Shown: piece by piece, positions 1 to 12,089 of the stretch
Layout of the letters: every line of letters begins with the position of its first letter
Position numbering within the stretch: position 1 is the first letter of the stretch
Notes under the pieces: model-generated
What the model was told of the DNA's origin: nothing
The model's database searches: none
What the model saw: only the letters and a program-made list of their open reading frames with translations
Made by a program: the position numbers and the translations under genes
NCBI RefSeq assembly: GCF_025141175.1
Contig: NZ_CP081155.1
Location: forward strand, 1,393,001 to 1,457,000
Direction: 5' to 3'
DNA from: Jannaschia sp. M317
GTDB taxonomy: Bacteria > Pseudomonadota > Alphaproteobacteria > Rhodobacterales > Rhodobacteraceae
Length of the DNA: 64,000 bases

Positions 1-1450
<1,450 letters not shown>

Positions 1451-1462
1451 TCCGCCGTCTTG

Positions 1463-1492
1463 CCAGGGGGCGGTCTTTGGGCCGCCCCCTGG
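1463..1492 (+). terminator. Stem-loop downstream of gcvP
   Basis: The arms CCAGGGGGCGG (1463-1473) and CCGCCCCCTGG (1482-1492) pair perfectly over 11 bp around an 8-nt loop, 12 nt after the gcvP stop. No T-run follows, so it may be a 3' processing or stability hairpin rather than a classical terminator. The facing gene on the minus strand ends at 1593, so the hairpin lies in a convergent gap. Confidence 0.6.
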
Positions 1493-1592
1493 GTGCGAAT
1501 ATGGTCGCCGGCACTTTGCCGGTTGGGGCAGGGATCGGACTTGCCCTCCCCCCGTAGGGCGGGGTTCACGCCGCCCGGATCGTGCCTTGCGT

Positions 1593-2831
1593 CTAGCGAC
1601 CCGCAGCCGCCGTGCGCACAACCGCCGCATCGGCAGAAAGCGGCAGATCCATCCGTTCCAGCGCGCGGGCCGAAACGATCCGCGCGGCCTGCGCCATCTC
1701 TGCATCCGGGTGGCGGGCCAGATGGGCAAGCGCGCTCTGAACCGCGACCTGCACCTCGACCAGCGCCGCCCCGTCGCGGGCGATGTAGTCAAACGCCCCT
1801 TCCACCAGGGCCTGCGCCCGCAAGGGCGGAACGAACAGCCGGGGGAACTGCGGCTTGCACGTGTCCCGCGCCTGCCAAAGCGTCAGAAGGCCCAGTTGCA
1901 ACCAGACCACATGCGTCGCCGTACGCGGATCGTTCATTCCGGGCGACAGCGCACGCTGGCCGATTTCCGACAGAACCTCGATGCCAAAGCCGGGATCCTG
2001 CATGAAATCGCGCAACGGACCGATCACGATGGCCGCGTTCATCTCGGTCTGCGCCTCGACCGACATCCGCTCGGTCTCGACGTGGATCAGCACATCGTCC
2101 GGGGCTACGCGGTCGCCGGGCACCTTTGCCAGGTAAAGCCGCGCCTCTGACGTCTTTGCCAGGTCAGACAGCCGTTCCAGGTCGATATGCCGGACCCAGC
2201 CATGCGCCTGTGCGACGACCGGGATCGTGCCCGCGGGTGGACCGTCCTCGGGCAGGGCGCAGCCACCCAGAAAGGGGGCTTCCATCCGGTCCTCCATCGC
2301 GGCGCGGGCCGCGCTCTCGACCCGCTCGGTCGTGGCTTCGATCGATCCCAGGCTGGAAATCTGGCGGACCCAACGCACCAAGGCCACGATAACCAGGGCC
2401 AGCACGACAATGGTGACCCCGTAGACGGCTGCAAAGTCGCGCCCCCCGAACAGTCCGGCGTTGACCAGAACGATGGCCACGATGGCGTAGACGAAGGCCC
2501 CGATAAAGGTCGCCAGGACCGATTGCGTCCGCCCGTCCTGCCGCAGCAGGCGATGCGATCGGGGCGTGACCTGCGAGGCGGCGAAATGATGGGCCGATAC
2601 CATGACCGACAGGGAAAAGGTCGCAACCGCCAGCATCGATCCGCTGAGCACCGACAGCAGGTCGCGCAGCGCCTCTTCGGTGATGCGGTCCTTCATGCCC
2701 TCAGGCAACAGCCAGCCCAGCACCGGCGTCGCTGCCACTGCAATCAGGGCCAGCCCGGAAATCAGCGCGATGCGCACCCAGATCCGCCGCGCCAACTCTC
2801 GCAGTTTCCAGAATTCGATCGACAGGAACAT
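1593..2831 (-). CDS. DUF2254 family membrane protein
   Basis: The 412-aa product matches the DUF2254 pattern: an N-terminal hydrophobic helix pair ([19 protein letters not shown] and the [23 protein letters not shown] segment), two more helices near residues 125-170, then a soluble C-terminal half. The [11 protein letters not shown] stretch after the second helix is characteristic. Its function is unknown; family members are inner-membrane proteins. I chose the ATG at 2831 because AGGGAG lies 7 nt upstream; the frame stays open to 2942 but without a comparable ribosome site. It stands alone between gcvP and tRNA-Ala. Confidence 0.85.
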   Translation of the reverse strand: MFLSIEFWKLRELARRIWVRIALISGLALIAVAATPVLGWLLPEGMKDRITEEALRDLLSVLSGSMLAVATFSLSVMVSAHHFAASQVTPRSHRLLRQDGRTQSVLATFIGAFVYAIVAIVLVNAGLFGGRDFAAVYGVTIVVLALVIVALVRWVRQISSLGSIEATTERVESAARAAMEDRMEAPFLGGCALPEDGPPAGTIPVVAQAHGWVRHIDLERLSDLAKTSEARLYLAKVPGDRVAPDDVLIHVETERMSVEAQTEMNAAIVIGPLRDFMQDPGFGIEVLSEIGQRALSPGMNDPRTATHVVWLQLGLLTLWQARDTCKPQFPRLFVPPLRAQALVEGAFDYIARDGAALVEVQVAVQSALAHLARHPDAEMAQAARIVSARALERMDLPLSADAAVVRTAAAGR

Positions 2832-3016
2832 GCCCGCACTCCCTCTGTCTTTCGCGCAAGATAGAGCGCGGCACCCGCGCGGCCCGGAAAAGCCGGGCGA
2901 TTTCGCCCAGCCGATATCGAGTGCGGCCCCCCAATGTCGCACGGCGCGCCGATGGTCTGCAAATCCCGCAACCCATCTTGACGCGGCCTCTGCCCAGCGC
3001 CATACGAGCCGCCGTT

Positions 3017-3092
<76 letters not shown>

Positions 3093-3332
3093 ACGTCCCC
3101 CCCTCAATCAAGGCGACTCGCGCCAAGGCACGGGCCCCACGAAAAGCCGCCGTCCCCTTGTCGCTTTGCGGCACCAAAATCGCGCGGCACGGACGCGTTC
3201 CGCGATGGCGCATGCCCGCGCCACGGGGCAGGTGCAAGCCTGCGGATCCGGTCTGCGACAACGCCCCCCTTTCCGTCCCCCGACACCCGGTATATCTGCC
3301 TGTGAACCCCTGTTCCCGAAGGCCGCGCCCCC

Positions 3333-5147
3333 ATGACCGACCTCAGCCGTATCCGTAACTTTTCCATCGTCGCACACATCGACCACGGTAAATCCACCCT
3401 GGCCGATCGCCTGATCCAGGAAACCAACACGGTTGCCCTGCGCGACATGAAGGAACAGCTGCTCGACGCGATGGATATCGAACGCGAGCGGGGCATCACC
3501 ATCAAGGCCAACACGGTCCGCATCGATTTCACCGCCGCCGACGGCGAGACCTACGTTCTCAACCTGATCGACACCCCCGGTCACGTCGATTTCGCCTATG
3601 AGGTCAGCCGCTCCATGCGCGCCGTCGAAGGCTCCCTGCTGGTGGTCGACAGCACCCAGGGCGTCGAGGCACAGACCCTGGCCAACGTCTATCAGGCCAT
3701 CGACGCCGACCACGAAATCGTGCCCGTCCTCAACAAGATCGACCTGCCCGCGTCCGAACCCGACCGTGTGCGCGAACAGATCGAGGACGTCATCGGCATC
3801 GACGCCTCCGAGGCGCTGCTGGTGTCCGCCAAGACCGGGCAGGGCATCAAGGAAACCCTGCAGGCCGTGGTGGACAAACTGCCCGCCCCCAAGGGCGACC
3901 CCGATGCGCCGCTCAAGGCGATGCTGGTGGATAGCTGGTATGACAGCTATCTTGGCGTCATCGTCCTGGTGCGGATCATCGACGGCAAATTGAAAAAGGG
4001 CGACCGCGTCCGTTTCATGTCCAACGACACGATCCACCATGTCGACCGCATCGGCGTCTTCCGCCCCCCTATGACCGAGATCGACGTTCTCGGCCCCGGC
4101 GAAATCGGCTTTCTCACCGCGTCGATCAAACAGGTCCGCGACACCCGCGTGGGCGACACGATCACCCACGAAAAAAAGGGCACCGACAAGGCGTTGCCGG
4201 GCTTCAAACCCTCTCAGCCGGTCGTGTTCTGCGGCCTGTTTCCGGTCGATTCCGCCGAGTTTGAGGACCTGCGCGACGCCATCGAGAAACTGGCCCTCAA
4301 TGACGCGTCCTTTTCCTACGAGGTGGAATCCTCTGCCGCGCTCGGCTTCGGCTTCCGCTGCGGATTCCTCGGCCTGCTGCACCTGGAGGTCATCCGTGAC
4401 CGGATCGAGCGGGAATACGACATCGACCTGATCACCACCGCGCCCTCGGTCGTCTATCACATCCACATGCGCGCCAAGGAAGGCGAAGAAGGCGAGATGC
4501 GCGAGTTGCACAACCCCGCCGACATGCCCGACCTGACCCACGTGGATCACCTGGAAGAGCCGCGGATCAAGGCCACGATCCTGGTGCCCGACGACTATCT
4601 GGGTGACGTGCTGAAACTCTGCCAAGATCGCCGTGGCATCCAGCTGGACCTGACCTACGCCGGCCCCCGCGCCATGGTGGTCTATGATCTGCCGCTGAAC
4701 GAAGTCGTCTTCGATTTCTACGATAGGCTGAAATCGGTGACTAAGGGCTACGCCAGCTTCGACTACCAGATGATCGGCTACCGGGAGGACAACCTGGTCA
4801 AGATGTCCATCCTCGTCAACGACGAGCCTGTGGACGCCCTGTCGATCATGGTCCACCGCGACCGCGCCGAAATGCGCGGCCGCGCCATGGTCGAAAAGCT
4901 CAAGGAACTGATCCCCCGCCACATGTTCAAGATCCCGATCCAGGCCGCCATCGGCGGCAAGGTCATCGCACGCGAAACCCTCGCCGCGCTTCGCAAGGAC
5001 GTGACCGCCAAATGCTACGGCGGCGATGCGACGCGGAAGAAAAAGCTGCTGGAGAAACAGAAGGCCGGCAAGAAAAAGATGCGCCAATTCGGCAAGGTGG
5101 AAATCCCGCAGTCGGCGTTCATCAATGCACTGAAAATGGATGGGTGA
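3333..5147 (+). CDS. lepA: Elongation factor 4 (LepA), ribosomal back-translocase GTPase
   Basis: LepA is a membrane-associated translational GTPase that acts on stalled or mis-translocated ribosomes. The 604-aa length is close to the usual ~600. G-motifs are intact: G1 AHIDHGKST near residue 14, G3 DTPGHVDF near residue 80, G4 NKID near residue 130, and SAKTG. The LepA-specific C-terminal domain is present, including the segment [20 protein letters not shown] and the terminal ALKMD. The ATG at 3333 gives the canonical start [21 protein letters not shown]. It lies downstream of tRNA-Ala and appears to be monocistronic. Confidence 0.98.
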   Translation: MTDLSRIRNFSIVAHIDHGKSTLADRLIQETNTVALRDMKEQLLDAMDIERERGITIKANTVRIDFTAADGETYVLNLIDTPGHVDFAYEVSRSMRAVEGSLLVVDSTQGVEAQTLANVYQAIDADHEIVPVLNKIDLPASEPDRVREQIEDVIGIDASEALLVSAKTGQGIKETLQAVVDKLPAPKGDPDAPLKAMLVDSWYDSYLGVIVLVRIIDGKLKKGDRVRFMSNDTIHHVDRIGVFRPPMTEIDVLGPGEIGFLTASIKQVRDTRVGDTITHEKKGTDKALPGFKPSQPVVFCGLFPVDSAEFEDLRDAIEKLALNDASFSYEVESSAALGFGFRCGFLGLLHLEVIRDRIEREYDIDLITTAPSVVYHIHMRAKEGEEGEMRELHNPADMPDLTHVDHLEEPRIKATILVPDDYLGDVLKLCQDRRGIQLDLTYAGPRAMVVYDLPLNEVVFDFYDRLKSVTKGYASFDYQMIGYREDNLVKMSILVNDEPVDALSIMVHRDRAEMRGRAMVEKLKELIPRHMFKIPIQAAIGGKVIARETLAALRKDVTAKCYGGDATRKKKLLEKQKAGKKKMRQFGKVEIPQSAFINALKMDG

Positions 5148-5495
5148 CGGCCCAGACGTTCGCGGATGCCAGGGCCGGAAAATGTCGCCTCTTAGGGATT
5201 GAGGGGGTCATTTGGCTGTGACCGGAACGCCTGCCGCGAATTCAATTTCCGCAAGGTGCATTCAAGATCTATGTGGCTCAATGCATCGATGACGTGTTGC
5301 ACGAGGCTGACCACAGAGAATCTGTGCGGATATGCGTGGAACCAGAGACGACGCAAAGCGGGATCTAATTTCAGGTGGCATATTCTTGCTGGTTATTCGC
5401 ATCCCAGCACGTCTCTGACGGCTCCGATTGCCAGGGGCTTTTTAGGTCGCCAGCGTAGGGTGGGTGAAACCCACCACCCCACTCCCAATCCCGAT
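5148..5495. other. Intergenic region without a recognisable gene
   Basis: This 348-bp stretch between lepA and the antitoxin gene holds no frame with convincing coding character. The only structure I see is the short palindrome at 5459-5475, listed separately. Confidence 0.6.
5459..5475. repeat. REP-like palindrome
   Basis: GGTGGGT-GAA-ACCCACC is a perfect 7-bp inverted repeat with a 3-nt loop in an intergenic spacer. It resembles short dispersed REP-type palindromes, but only one copy is present in this window, so repetitiveness cannot be shown here. Confidence 0.4.
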
Positions 5496-5897
5496 CTAAC
5501 GCCGCCACCCGAACCACCGCCTCCGCGCCGGCACGTCCACTTCCACCGCGACCTCGCCGCCCGGGACCGGGTCCAGGCCCGCCCGTGCCAGCAGCCGCCG
5601 TTCGGACAGGCGGTCCATCTGCACCTTCAGCAGCATCTCCCCCGTCTCCCGCGCCGTAGACGGCCATTTCCCCGACAACGCCGTGGGCCAGGCCTTGGCC
5701 CACCCCCGTGTCTTCAGTCTCTCGATGTCATGCGCATCGAAGATCCGCGAAAGCTCCGCCATCGACACGACGGCGGCGACAGGTTTGCCATGTCGGGTCA
5801 GGACGCAATAGGCGCGCGGGTCCTGCACCCGGCGGACAATTTCAGACAGGCGCTCATGTGCGAGCGTGGTGGACAGGCGCAGGGCAGCGGGCGTCAT
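5496..5897 (-). CDS. Phd/YefM-type antitoxin-like protein (orphan)
   Basis: The 133-aa product has the fold signature of prevent-host-death antitoxins in its first 55 residues: LSEIVRRVQDPRAYCVLTRHGKPVAAVVSMAELSRI, which includes the strand 'VLTRHGKPVAAVVS' that forms the Phd dimer interface. A less typical, basic, Arg-rich C-terminal tail ends in RRRWFGWRR. The ATG at 5897 has GAGGAG 7 nt upstream; the frame is open further upstream to 6107 but that would run into the tRNA. No RelE- or Doc-type toxin gene is adjacent on either strand, so it is an orphan or a regulator derived from one. It lies just outside the mobile element. Confidence 0.75.
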   Translation of the reverse strand: MTPAALRLSTTLAHERLSEIVRRVQDPRAYCVLTRHGKPVAAVVSMAELSRIFDAHDIERLKTRGWAKAWPTALSGKWPSTARETGEMLLKVQMDRLSERRLLARAGLDPVPGGEVAVEVDVPARRRWFGWRR

Positions 5898-6026
5898 CAA
5901 GCCTCCTCGGGGTTTCCCCCAAAACGTGAATTCGGACCCGGAGAGTTCCCCCGAACTGTGAATTTTCCCTTTCCGACAGACGGCTGCGGTCGCTGTAACG
6001 ATTTCATGAAAATTCCCGCAGGCAGG

Positions 6027-6056
6027 GGGTTGCGGCCCCCGATGGCCGGGTATAGG
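6027..6056 (+). promoter_or_regulatory. Possible tRNA-fMet promoter
   Basis: TATAGG at 6051-6056 sits 14 nt before the first base of tRNA-fMet, which is the right place for a -10 box. The G-rich TTGCGG at 6030-6035 is a poor -35 match with only 15 nt of spacing. This is a positional inference. Confidence 0.35.
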
Positions 6057-6070
6057 TGATCCCTCGTTGG

Positions 6071-7783
<1,713 letters not shown>

Positions 7784-7791
7784 GGTTTCCT

Positions 7792-7983
7792 CTAGTGCGT
7801 TGTCGGCTCCTTGGTTTCCTTCAGCTTCTTCTTTCGCTGGCGTTGGAGCAAGCTTTCATAGTCGTCTTCGGCGGCGCGTCTGGCCAGAAACCTGGCCAGT
7901 TCGCGAAGCGGCTGATCGGATGGAACTTTTCGTGTATCACGAATTGCCGTCCGCCAGCTATTATCAGACCGCCGACGAGACAT
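7792..7983 (-). CDS. Small basic protein upstream of the recombinase
   Basis: This 63-codon frame ends 8 nt before the recombinase start and is rich in Arg and Lys (SRRRSDNSWR, RQRKKKLKETK). I recognise no family. Its position suggests co-transcription with the recombinase, and a role as an excision helper is conceivable but unsupported. The ribosome site is weak (AAGAAAG about 9 nt upstream). It could be a chance frame. Confidence 0.45.
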   Translation of the reverse strand: MSRRRSDNSWRTAIRDTRKVPSDQPLRELARFLARRAAEDDYESLLQRQRKKKLKETKEPTTH

Positions 7984-8118
7984 TTTACGCTACTTTCTTG
8001 TATACTTTGAGGCGAAAAGCCTGTGGATAACTTTTCTGGGCCTCTACTTTGATTTTACCACGAGCGGGCGCAAACCCGCAAAAAACGGGGTCAAAATTCA
8101 TTTTTTTCAGTGGTTTAA

Positions 8119-10068
8119 TCACTGCACATGCCCTTCGGATTTCCGCCAGAGGATGAGCGGACAGTGATCCTGACCGCTCAGCACGAAAGACTGGCTCACG
8201 AAGGGGAGACCGGCGTAGCTGCACCAGCTGAAACTGCGGGTGTACTCGATACGAAGGTGCGGCCAGCCGAAGGTGGCTACCGTCAGCACTGCCCCGGCCA
8301 GCAAGAGGACAGGAGGGCCAGGCACCAGATGGGCCATGCTTGCCAGCAGCGGACGCAGCAAGGGACGCTTGGGCCGTTCGATCTTCCGCCTTCCCGCGCG
8401 CGAGGCGCGCGCCACACCGTTCCTGATGCGCATCTTCACGCGGCCAAGGAATGGCTTGTTGCCATGCAGGGGGTTCGGCTTGACCTGCCGCCGGAAAGGA
8501 TCGATCTCGTGCGCACCAACCTTGAGAAGCCGAGCGGCACGCAGGTTCTTGATAAACACGATCTGCTCATCGTCGGGCAGACGCCGGATTTGATCAGGCT
8601 TCAACAGCGGCTTCGAGCGGCGGCCAAGATTCAGCGAAGGAATGCCAAGCACATCGTGGCCAAGGCCGAAGCTTTCGGAGTTGAGCTCTTCTTCCCCCAG
8701 CATACGTGATACAAGCTGCGCCGTCTGATCGGAGGCGACACCGAAGAATTGTTTGACATCTGTCTGGCTGAGGATCGTGGAGAGCGCCTCTCTGCCATAA
8801 GCTCTGGCAACCTCATCGAGCTCCTGCACCAGCATCCAGCAACGAATGCCATAGGAGCCGAGGGCCGTGAGGGCGTTCGGCAACCCGCTCAGTCGATAGT
8901 TCGTAAACTCATCGAGCAGGAAATAGACGGGCGTGTCATTGTTTTCGCGCACCAGCTCTTTCAGCGCGGCCCAAATGATCAGACCAAGCCAAGGCGCGAA
9001 CACGTCCATGCGGCTGTAGTCGCAAATCAGATAAAGAGACGTTTTCTGCTTCTTCAGATCGCTGAACCGGAAAGCGCAGCTCTGCATAGACGGCGCGAGG
9101 CGTCCGCTAGGGCCGAACGGCGCGAGTGATTGGAGGGCGCCTTCGCGGAAGGATTCGAAGTGCTTTGGGTTTTCGTCCCAGACGTTCTTGATGTTGCGCG
9201 CCATTGCGGCCAATTCGCCGCCGAGTGCGGTGCTATCCTTGGCATCGCTCAGCAGATCGTCAAACAGCCGATCATCGCCGAGAACTTCATAGACGCGCGG
9301 CAGATGCGCATCATGCTCATCGCGGAGCGCACATTGAGCGACGACTGTGAAGACGAGCATCTTTCGCGTGCCATTCGGCCAGAAGGGGTCCCGGTCTCCG
9401 CCAGGGGCTTCCGAGTGAATCTGCGTTGCCATGGAACGCGCATCGGCGATCACGTCCTGCGGCGCATAGGCAAGATCATCCAGGATGATCTGCATGGGAT
9501 TGTAGGGCATGTTTGGCTTGCCGAACTGATGCGCCGGATTGACGTAGATGACGTTCTGACCGAGCACCCGTTCGCGATGTTCGCCAGTCTGGACGGCCAA
9601 ATCACCCTTCATGTCCGCCGCGATGCAGCTCGCACCGAAGTCGTGGCAAAGGGCGGGCAGCACGAAGGACGTTGTCTTGCCCTTCCTTGCCGGAGCGCAG
9701 GTCAACCCGTGCACTGCATTGGCGATGAAGAGCGGCTGGCCTTCGAGAACGCCGAGGAACAGGCCTTCCGTGTTTCCGAGCCCAGCTTTGCGCGCCTCCC
9801 TCGCAGTAAGCCACTTCGCCGAGGCGGGCGACTCCTTCGGGCGGAAGGCGCGGAACGTCCGCGATACTCTTGCAACGAGCGCGCCGACTTCCGTCGCCAC
9901 GCCGTAGGCTCCGGCGACGGTGGCAACAGCGCCCAGACCCCAGACGATCAGCCCCCAATCCGCGCCGTAAGGCGCTTTGGCGACCAGAGGCCAAGTCTTG
10001 TAGAGTGCGGTGCCGAGCGCGCTCGTCACCAGCAGTTTAGGCAGGAGTTTGGGGCCTTCGGGCTGCAT
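8119..10068 (-). CDS. Type IV coupling protein (VirD4/TraG family)
   Basis: This is the ATPase that links the relaxase-DNA complex to a type IV secretion channel at the inner membrane. The 649-aa protein has two N-terminal membrane helices (roughly residues 10-65), Walker A APARKGKTTSF near residue 135, and Walker B VYFLLDEFTNY near residue 385. The all-alpha domain and the motif SQTDVKQFFGVASDQTA are typical of TraG. An extra hydrophobic segment (VLLLAGAVLTVATFGW, about residue 585) is followed by a short tail with CSYAGL and GQDHCPL. The ATG at 10068 shares one base with the upstream stop (TGATG) and has GGGAGG about 10 nt before it. It forms an operon with the two upstream membrane-protein genes. 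Confidence 0.93.
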   Translation of the reverse strand: MQPEGPKLLPKLLVTSALGTALYKTWPLVAKAPYGADWGLIVWGLGAVATVAGAYGVATEVGALVARVSRTFRAFRPKESPASAKWLTAREARKAGLGNTEGLFLGVLEGQPLFIANAVHGLTCAPARKGKTTSFVLPALCHDFGASCIAADMKGDLAVQTGEHRERVLGQNVIYVNPAHQFGKPNMPYNPMQIILDDLAYAPQDVIADARSMATQIHSEAPGGDRDPFWPNGTRKMLVFTVVAQCALRDEHDAHLPRVYEVLGDDRLFDDLLSDAKDSTALGGELAAMARNIKNVWDENPKHFESFREGALQSLAPFGPSGRLAPSMQSCAFRFSDLKKQKTSLYLICDYSRMDVFAPWLGLIIWAALKELVRENNDTPVYFLLDEFTNYRLSGLPNALTALGSYGIRCWMLVQELDEVARAYGREALSTILSQTDVKQFFGVASDQTAQLVSRMLGEEELNSESFGLGHDVLGIPSLNLGRRSKPLLKPDQIRRLPDDEQIVFIKNLRAARLLKVGAHEIDPFRRQVKPNPLHGNKPFLGRVKMRIRNGVARASRAGRRKIERPKRPLLRPLLASMAHLVPGPPVLLLAGAVLTVATFGWPHLRIEYTRSFSWCSYAGLPFVSQSFVLSGQDHCPLILWRKSEGHVQ

Positions 10069-10637
10069 CAGATAATGCCTCCCGGCCACGGGCAAGAAGC
10101 ATGCGCGGCGGCAGCTTCCACCGGTTGCAGCTCCATCAGCGCGATGTCATCGTCGCTGAGGGGAAGGACGCGCACCCGCCCCGACGCATCGCGAATGGCC
10201 AAGCCGACACGAGGATCAAGCCCGCCTTCGTCGATGATTGCCCAGCAGAACGAGCGCACGAGACCAGTGCGGTTGGTCGCGTCTAGATAGATCGTGCCGA
10301 CTACGAGGCTGACGCCGTCCTTCAGCGCGGGGCCTTGAGCGAATTCGAGATCACCGCGCGCGAGAGCATCTTCCGCCGCTCTCTGCGCCTCCTCAGCTTC
10401 GGCGCGCCGCTGATTTGCGGCGGCAACCGCATCGTCGGCACGCCGGATGGTATCTTGCGCACACTGGCTGCCTGCAACTGGATAGCCAGCGATGCACCGC
10501 ACCTCTTCCCAGAATTCGCGCAGCGCCGTCTTGTCCGGTACGGCAAGAGAGAAGACGATAGCGGTAATTGTTCCGGTGAAGGCCAGGACCATCACGAAGC
10601 CGATGGCGGTTCCCAGAATTCGCTTGATAGCAGTCAT
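10068..10637 (-). CDS. Membrane-anchored protein of the mobilization operon
   Basis: The 189-aa product has one N-terminal membrane helix (ILGTAIGFVMVLAFTGTIT, residues 6-30). A coiled-coil stretch rich in Ala, Glu and Arg follows (AVAAANQRRAEAEEAQRAAE), then a soluble domain ending in PWPGGII. I know no named family. It has AAAGGAAC 8 nt before the ATG at 10637 and its stop overlaps the coupling-protein start. The frame is open upstream to 10775, but that extension overlaps the neighbouring gene and has no ribosome site. It probably works with the coupling protein at the membrane. Confidence 0.75.
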   Translation of the reverse strand: MTAIKRILGTAIGFVMVLAFTGTITAIVFSLAVPDKTALREFWEEVRCIAGYPVAGSQCAQDTIRRADDAVAAANQRRAEAEEAQRAAEDALARGDLEFAQGPALKDGVSLVVGTIYLDATNRTGLVRSFCWAIIDEGGLDPRVGLAIRDASGRVRVLPLSDDDIALMELQPVEAAAAHASCPWPGGII

Positions 10638-10660
10638 TGGTTTGTTCCTTTCGTTGTTGT

Positions 10661-11806
10661 TCACTGATTGCGACGACGCATGCGGATAGCGGCGGCCGCA
10701 AAAAGCAGCGTGGAAAGCGGGGCGAAGCTGTCGATGCAGGCGGAGATCGCGAGCTGCGGCAGGTGCAGCTTCCAATGCTCCAGCACCAGCGTTTGACTCG
10801 GCTTGATGGTCGCGCGGCCCGGCTCGGGACGAGGCAGTGCTTCGATGCGCTCGATCAGGCCGTTCATCGCCCGACCGGACTCACGCTCTTCCTGAATAAC
10901 GGCGGCGATGGCCTGAGCCTGGGCGTCCGCAAGAGAGCTACCGGTGCTTTCCAGCTCGGCGATAGAATTTGCCATGGCTTCGGAGCTGGCACGGATACCG
11001 TTTGTGCGATCCGCGTTTTCGAGTTCAAGCAGAAGGGCATCCATGCGGCGCGCCAGACGAATGAAGTCCAACTCTCGTTCGCCGATGGTCCGAACGCGGT
11101 CATAGATGACGCCGTCCAGTTCGGAGCTTAACGACTGGATTTCGCCCATACGCGCGGTATTTGCGGTGATGGTTGCTTCGAGTGCTTCCGCGATGGCTGT
11201 CTTGGCTTCGCAGAGCTTCAGGAACTGACCTGTGACAACGCCGCGGCCACGTGAACCGGTGATTGCACCAGTTGCCAATTCCTGCTCATACCGGGTGCAC
11301 GCAGCCCGTGCTTCGGGCTCGACCGTAAACAGCGCGTCTTCCATTGCGCTGGCGCGCGGAGCGAGGATGCGGGCCTTCTCGGCGTAGAGGTCGGACTGAC
11401 GCTGAAGCTCAAGGCCGCGCGCACTGTCCTGTGTGAGGCCGATAAAAGATGTGTAGGTGCTGGACAGCGCCAGCATCACCATCAGGACGACCAGCACGAG
11501 GATGCCGATCCCGCGCGCGGCATGAGTCATGTATCTCGGGATGAGGCGCATTGCGTAGTGCCACAGTGCAAACTGAGCGCCCATTGCGCTTGCCGTGACC
11601 AAGAGGGCGATGCGGCTCAGATAGTCGCTCACGCCGCTCATGAATTCGGCCATAGCGATCACGCCGGTGTAGCTGGTCCACCAGCTGCACAGCAGGAATC
11701 CGATCATCAGCAGCGGCTGATAGTAGAATTGGTAGATATTGGAGAAGCGGCTCGCTTCGTCCTGTAGGCGGTCAGGCCCTCGTGGGCTCATGTTGAGAAG
11801 TGCCAT
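10661..11806 (-). CDS. Multi-pass membrane protein with long coiled coil, mobilization operon
   Basis: The 381-aa protein has three predicted membrane helices near residues 28-50, 65-85 and 97-118. A long helical region with coiled-coil character (about 130-330) follows, then a final hydrophobic segment (SACIDSFAPLSTLLFAAAAI) and a basic end, RMRRRNQ. That topology would give a large loop between two membrane anchors. I recognise no domain. Start ATG 11806 has AGGAC 7 nt upstream. The next gene begins 23 nt after its stop. It may be an accessory inner-membrane component for DNA transfer. Confidence 0.75.
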   Translation of the reverse strand: MALLNMSPRGPDRLQDEASRFSNIYQFYYQPLLMIGFLLCSWWTSYTGVIAMAEFMSGVSDYLSRIALLVTASAMGAQFALWHYAMRLIPRYMTHAARGIGILVLVVLMVMLALSSTYTSFIGLTQDSARGLELQRQSDLYAEKARILAPRASAMEDALFTVEPEARAACTRYEQELATGAITGSRGRGVVTGQFLKLCEAKTAIAEALEATITANTARMGEIQSLSSELDGVIYDRVRTIGERELDFIRLARRMDALLLELENADRTNGIRASSEAMANSIAELESTGSSLADAQAQAIAAVIQEERESGRAMNGLIERIEALPRPEPGRATIKPSQTLVLEHWKLHLPQLAISACIDSFAPLSTLLFAAAAIRMRRRNQ

Positions 11807-12089
11807 TTTGCAGTCCTTTCGGGTTGTTGAGACATATTTCGGGTGGTCGCCGGAGCGGGGTTTCCGCAGGCGGTTTGGGTATTCTGATCTGTCTGGAGAG
11901 CGTCCCCTCCGGCAGGTGCACCGAGCGGCCTACCCCGTTGCTCGACCGAGATAGGGTGGCGTTGTATCGCTTGCAAGTCCGTAACACACTGCTTGCAAGG
12001 CGATATCTGCTATGGGCGACGTCAAAAGGTTGGAATGCGATATCAGCATTGCGATAGCGCAATACAGTAGTATTTCGAATAGCAGCCTG

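Noticed and set aside
3108..5087. A 659-codon minus-strand frame across lepA
   Set aside because: It is the antisense shadow of lepA, made long by GC-rich codon bias. It has no family features or ribosome site.
7985..8224. A 79-codon minus-strand frame at the end of the coupling-protein gene
   Set aside because: It overlaps the coupling protein, has no ribosome site and no family features.
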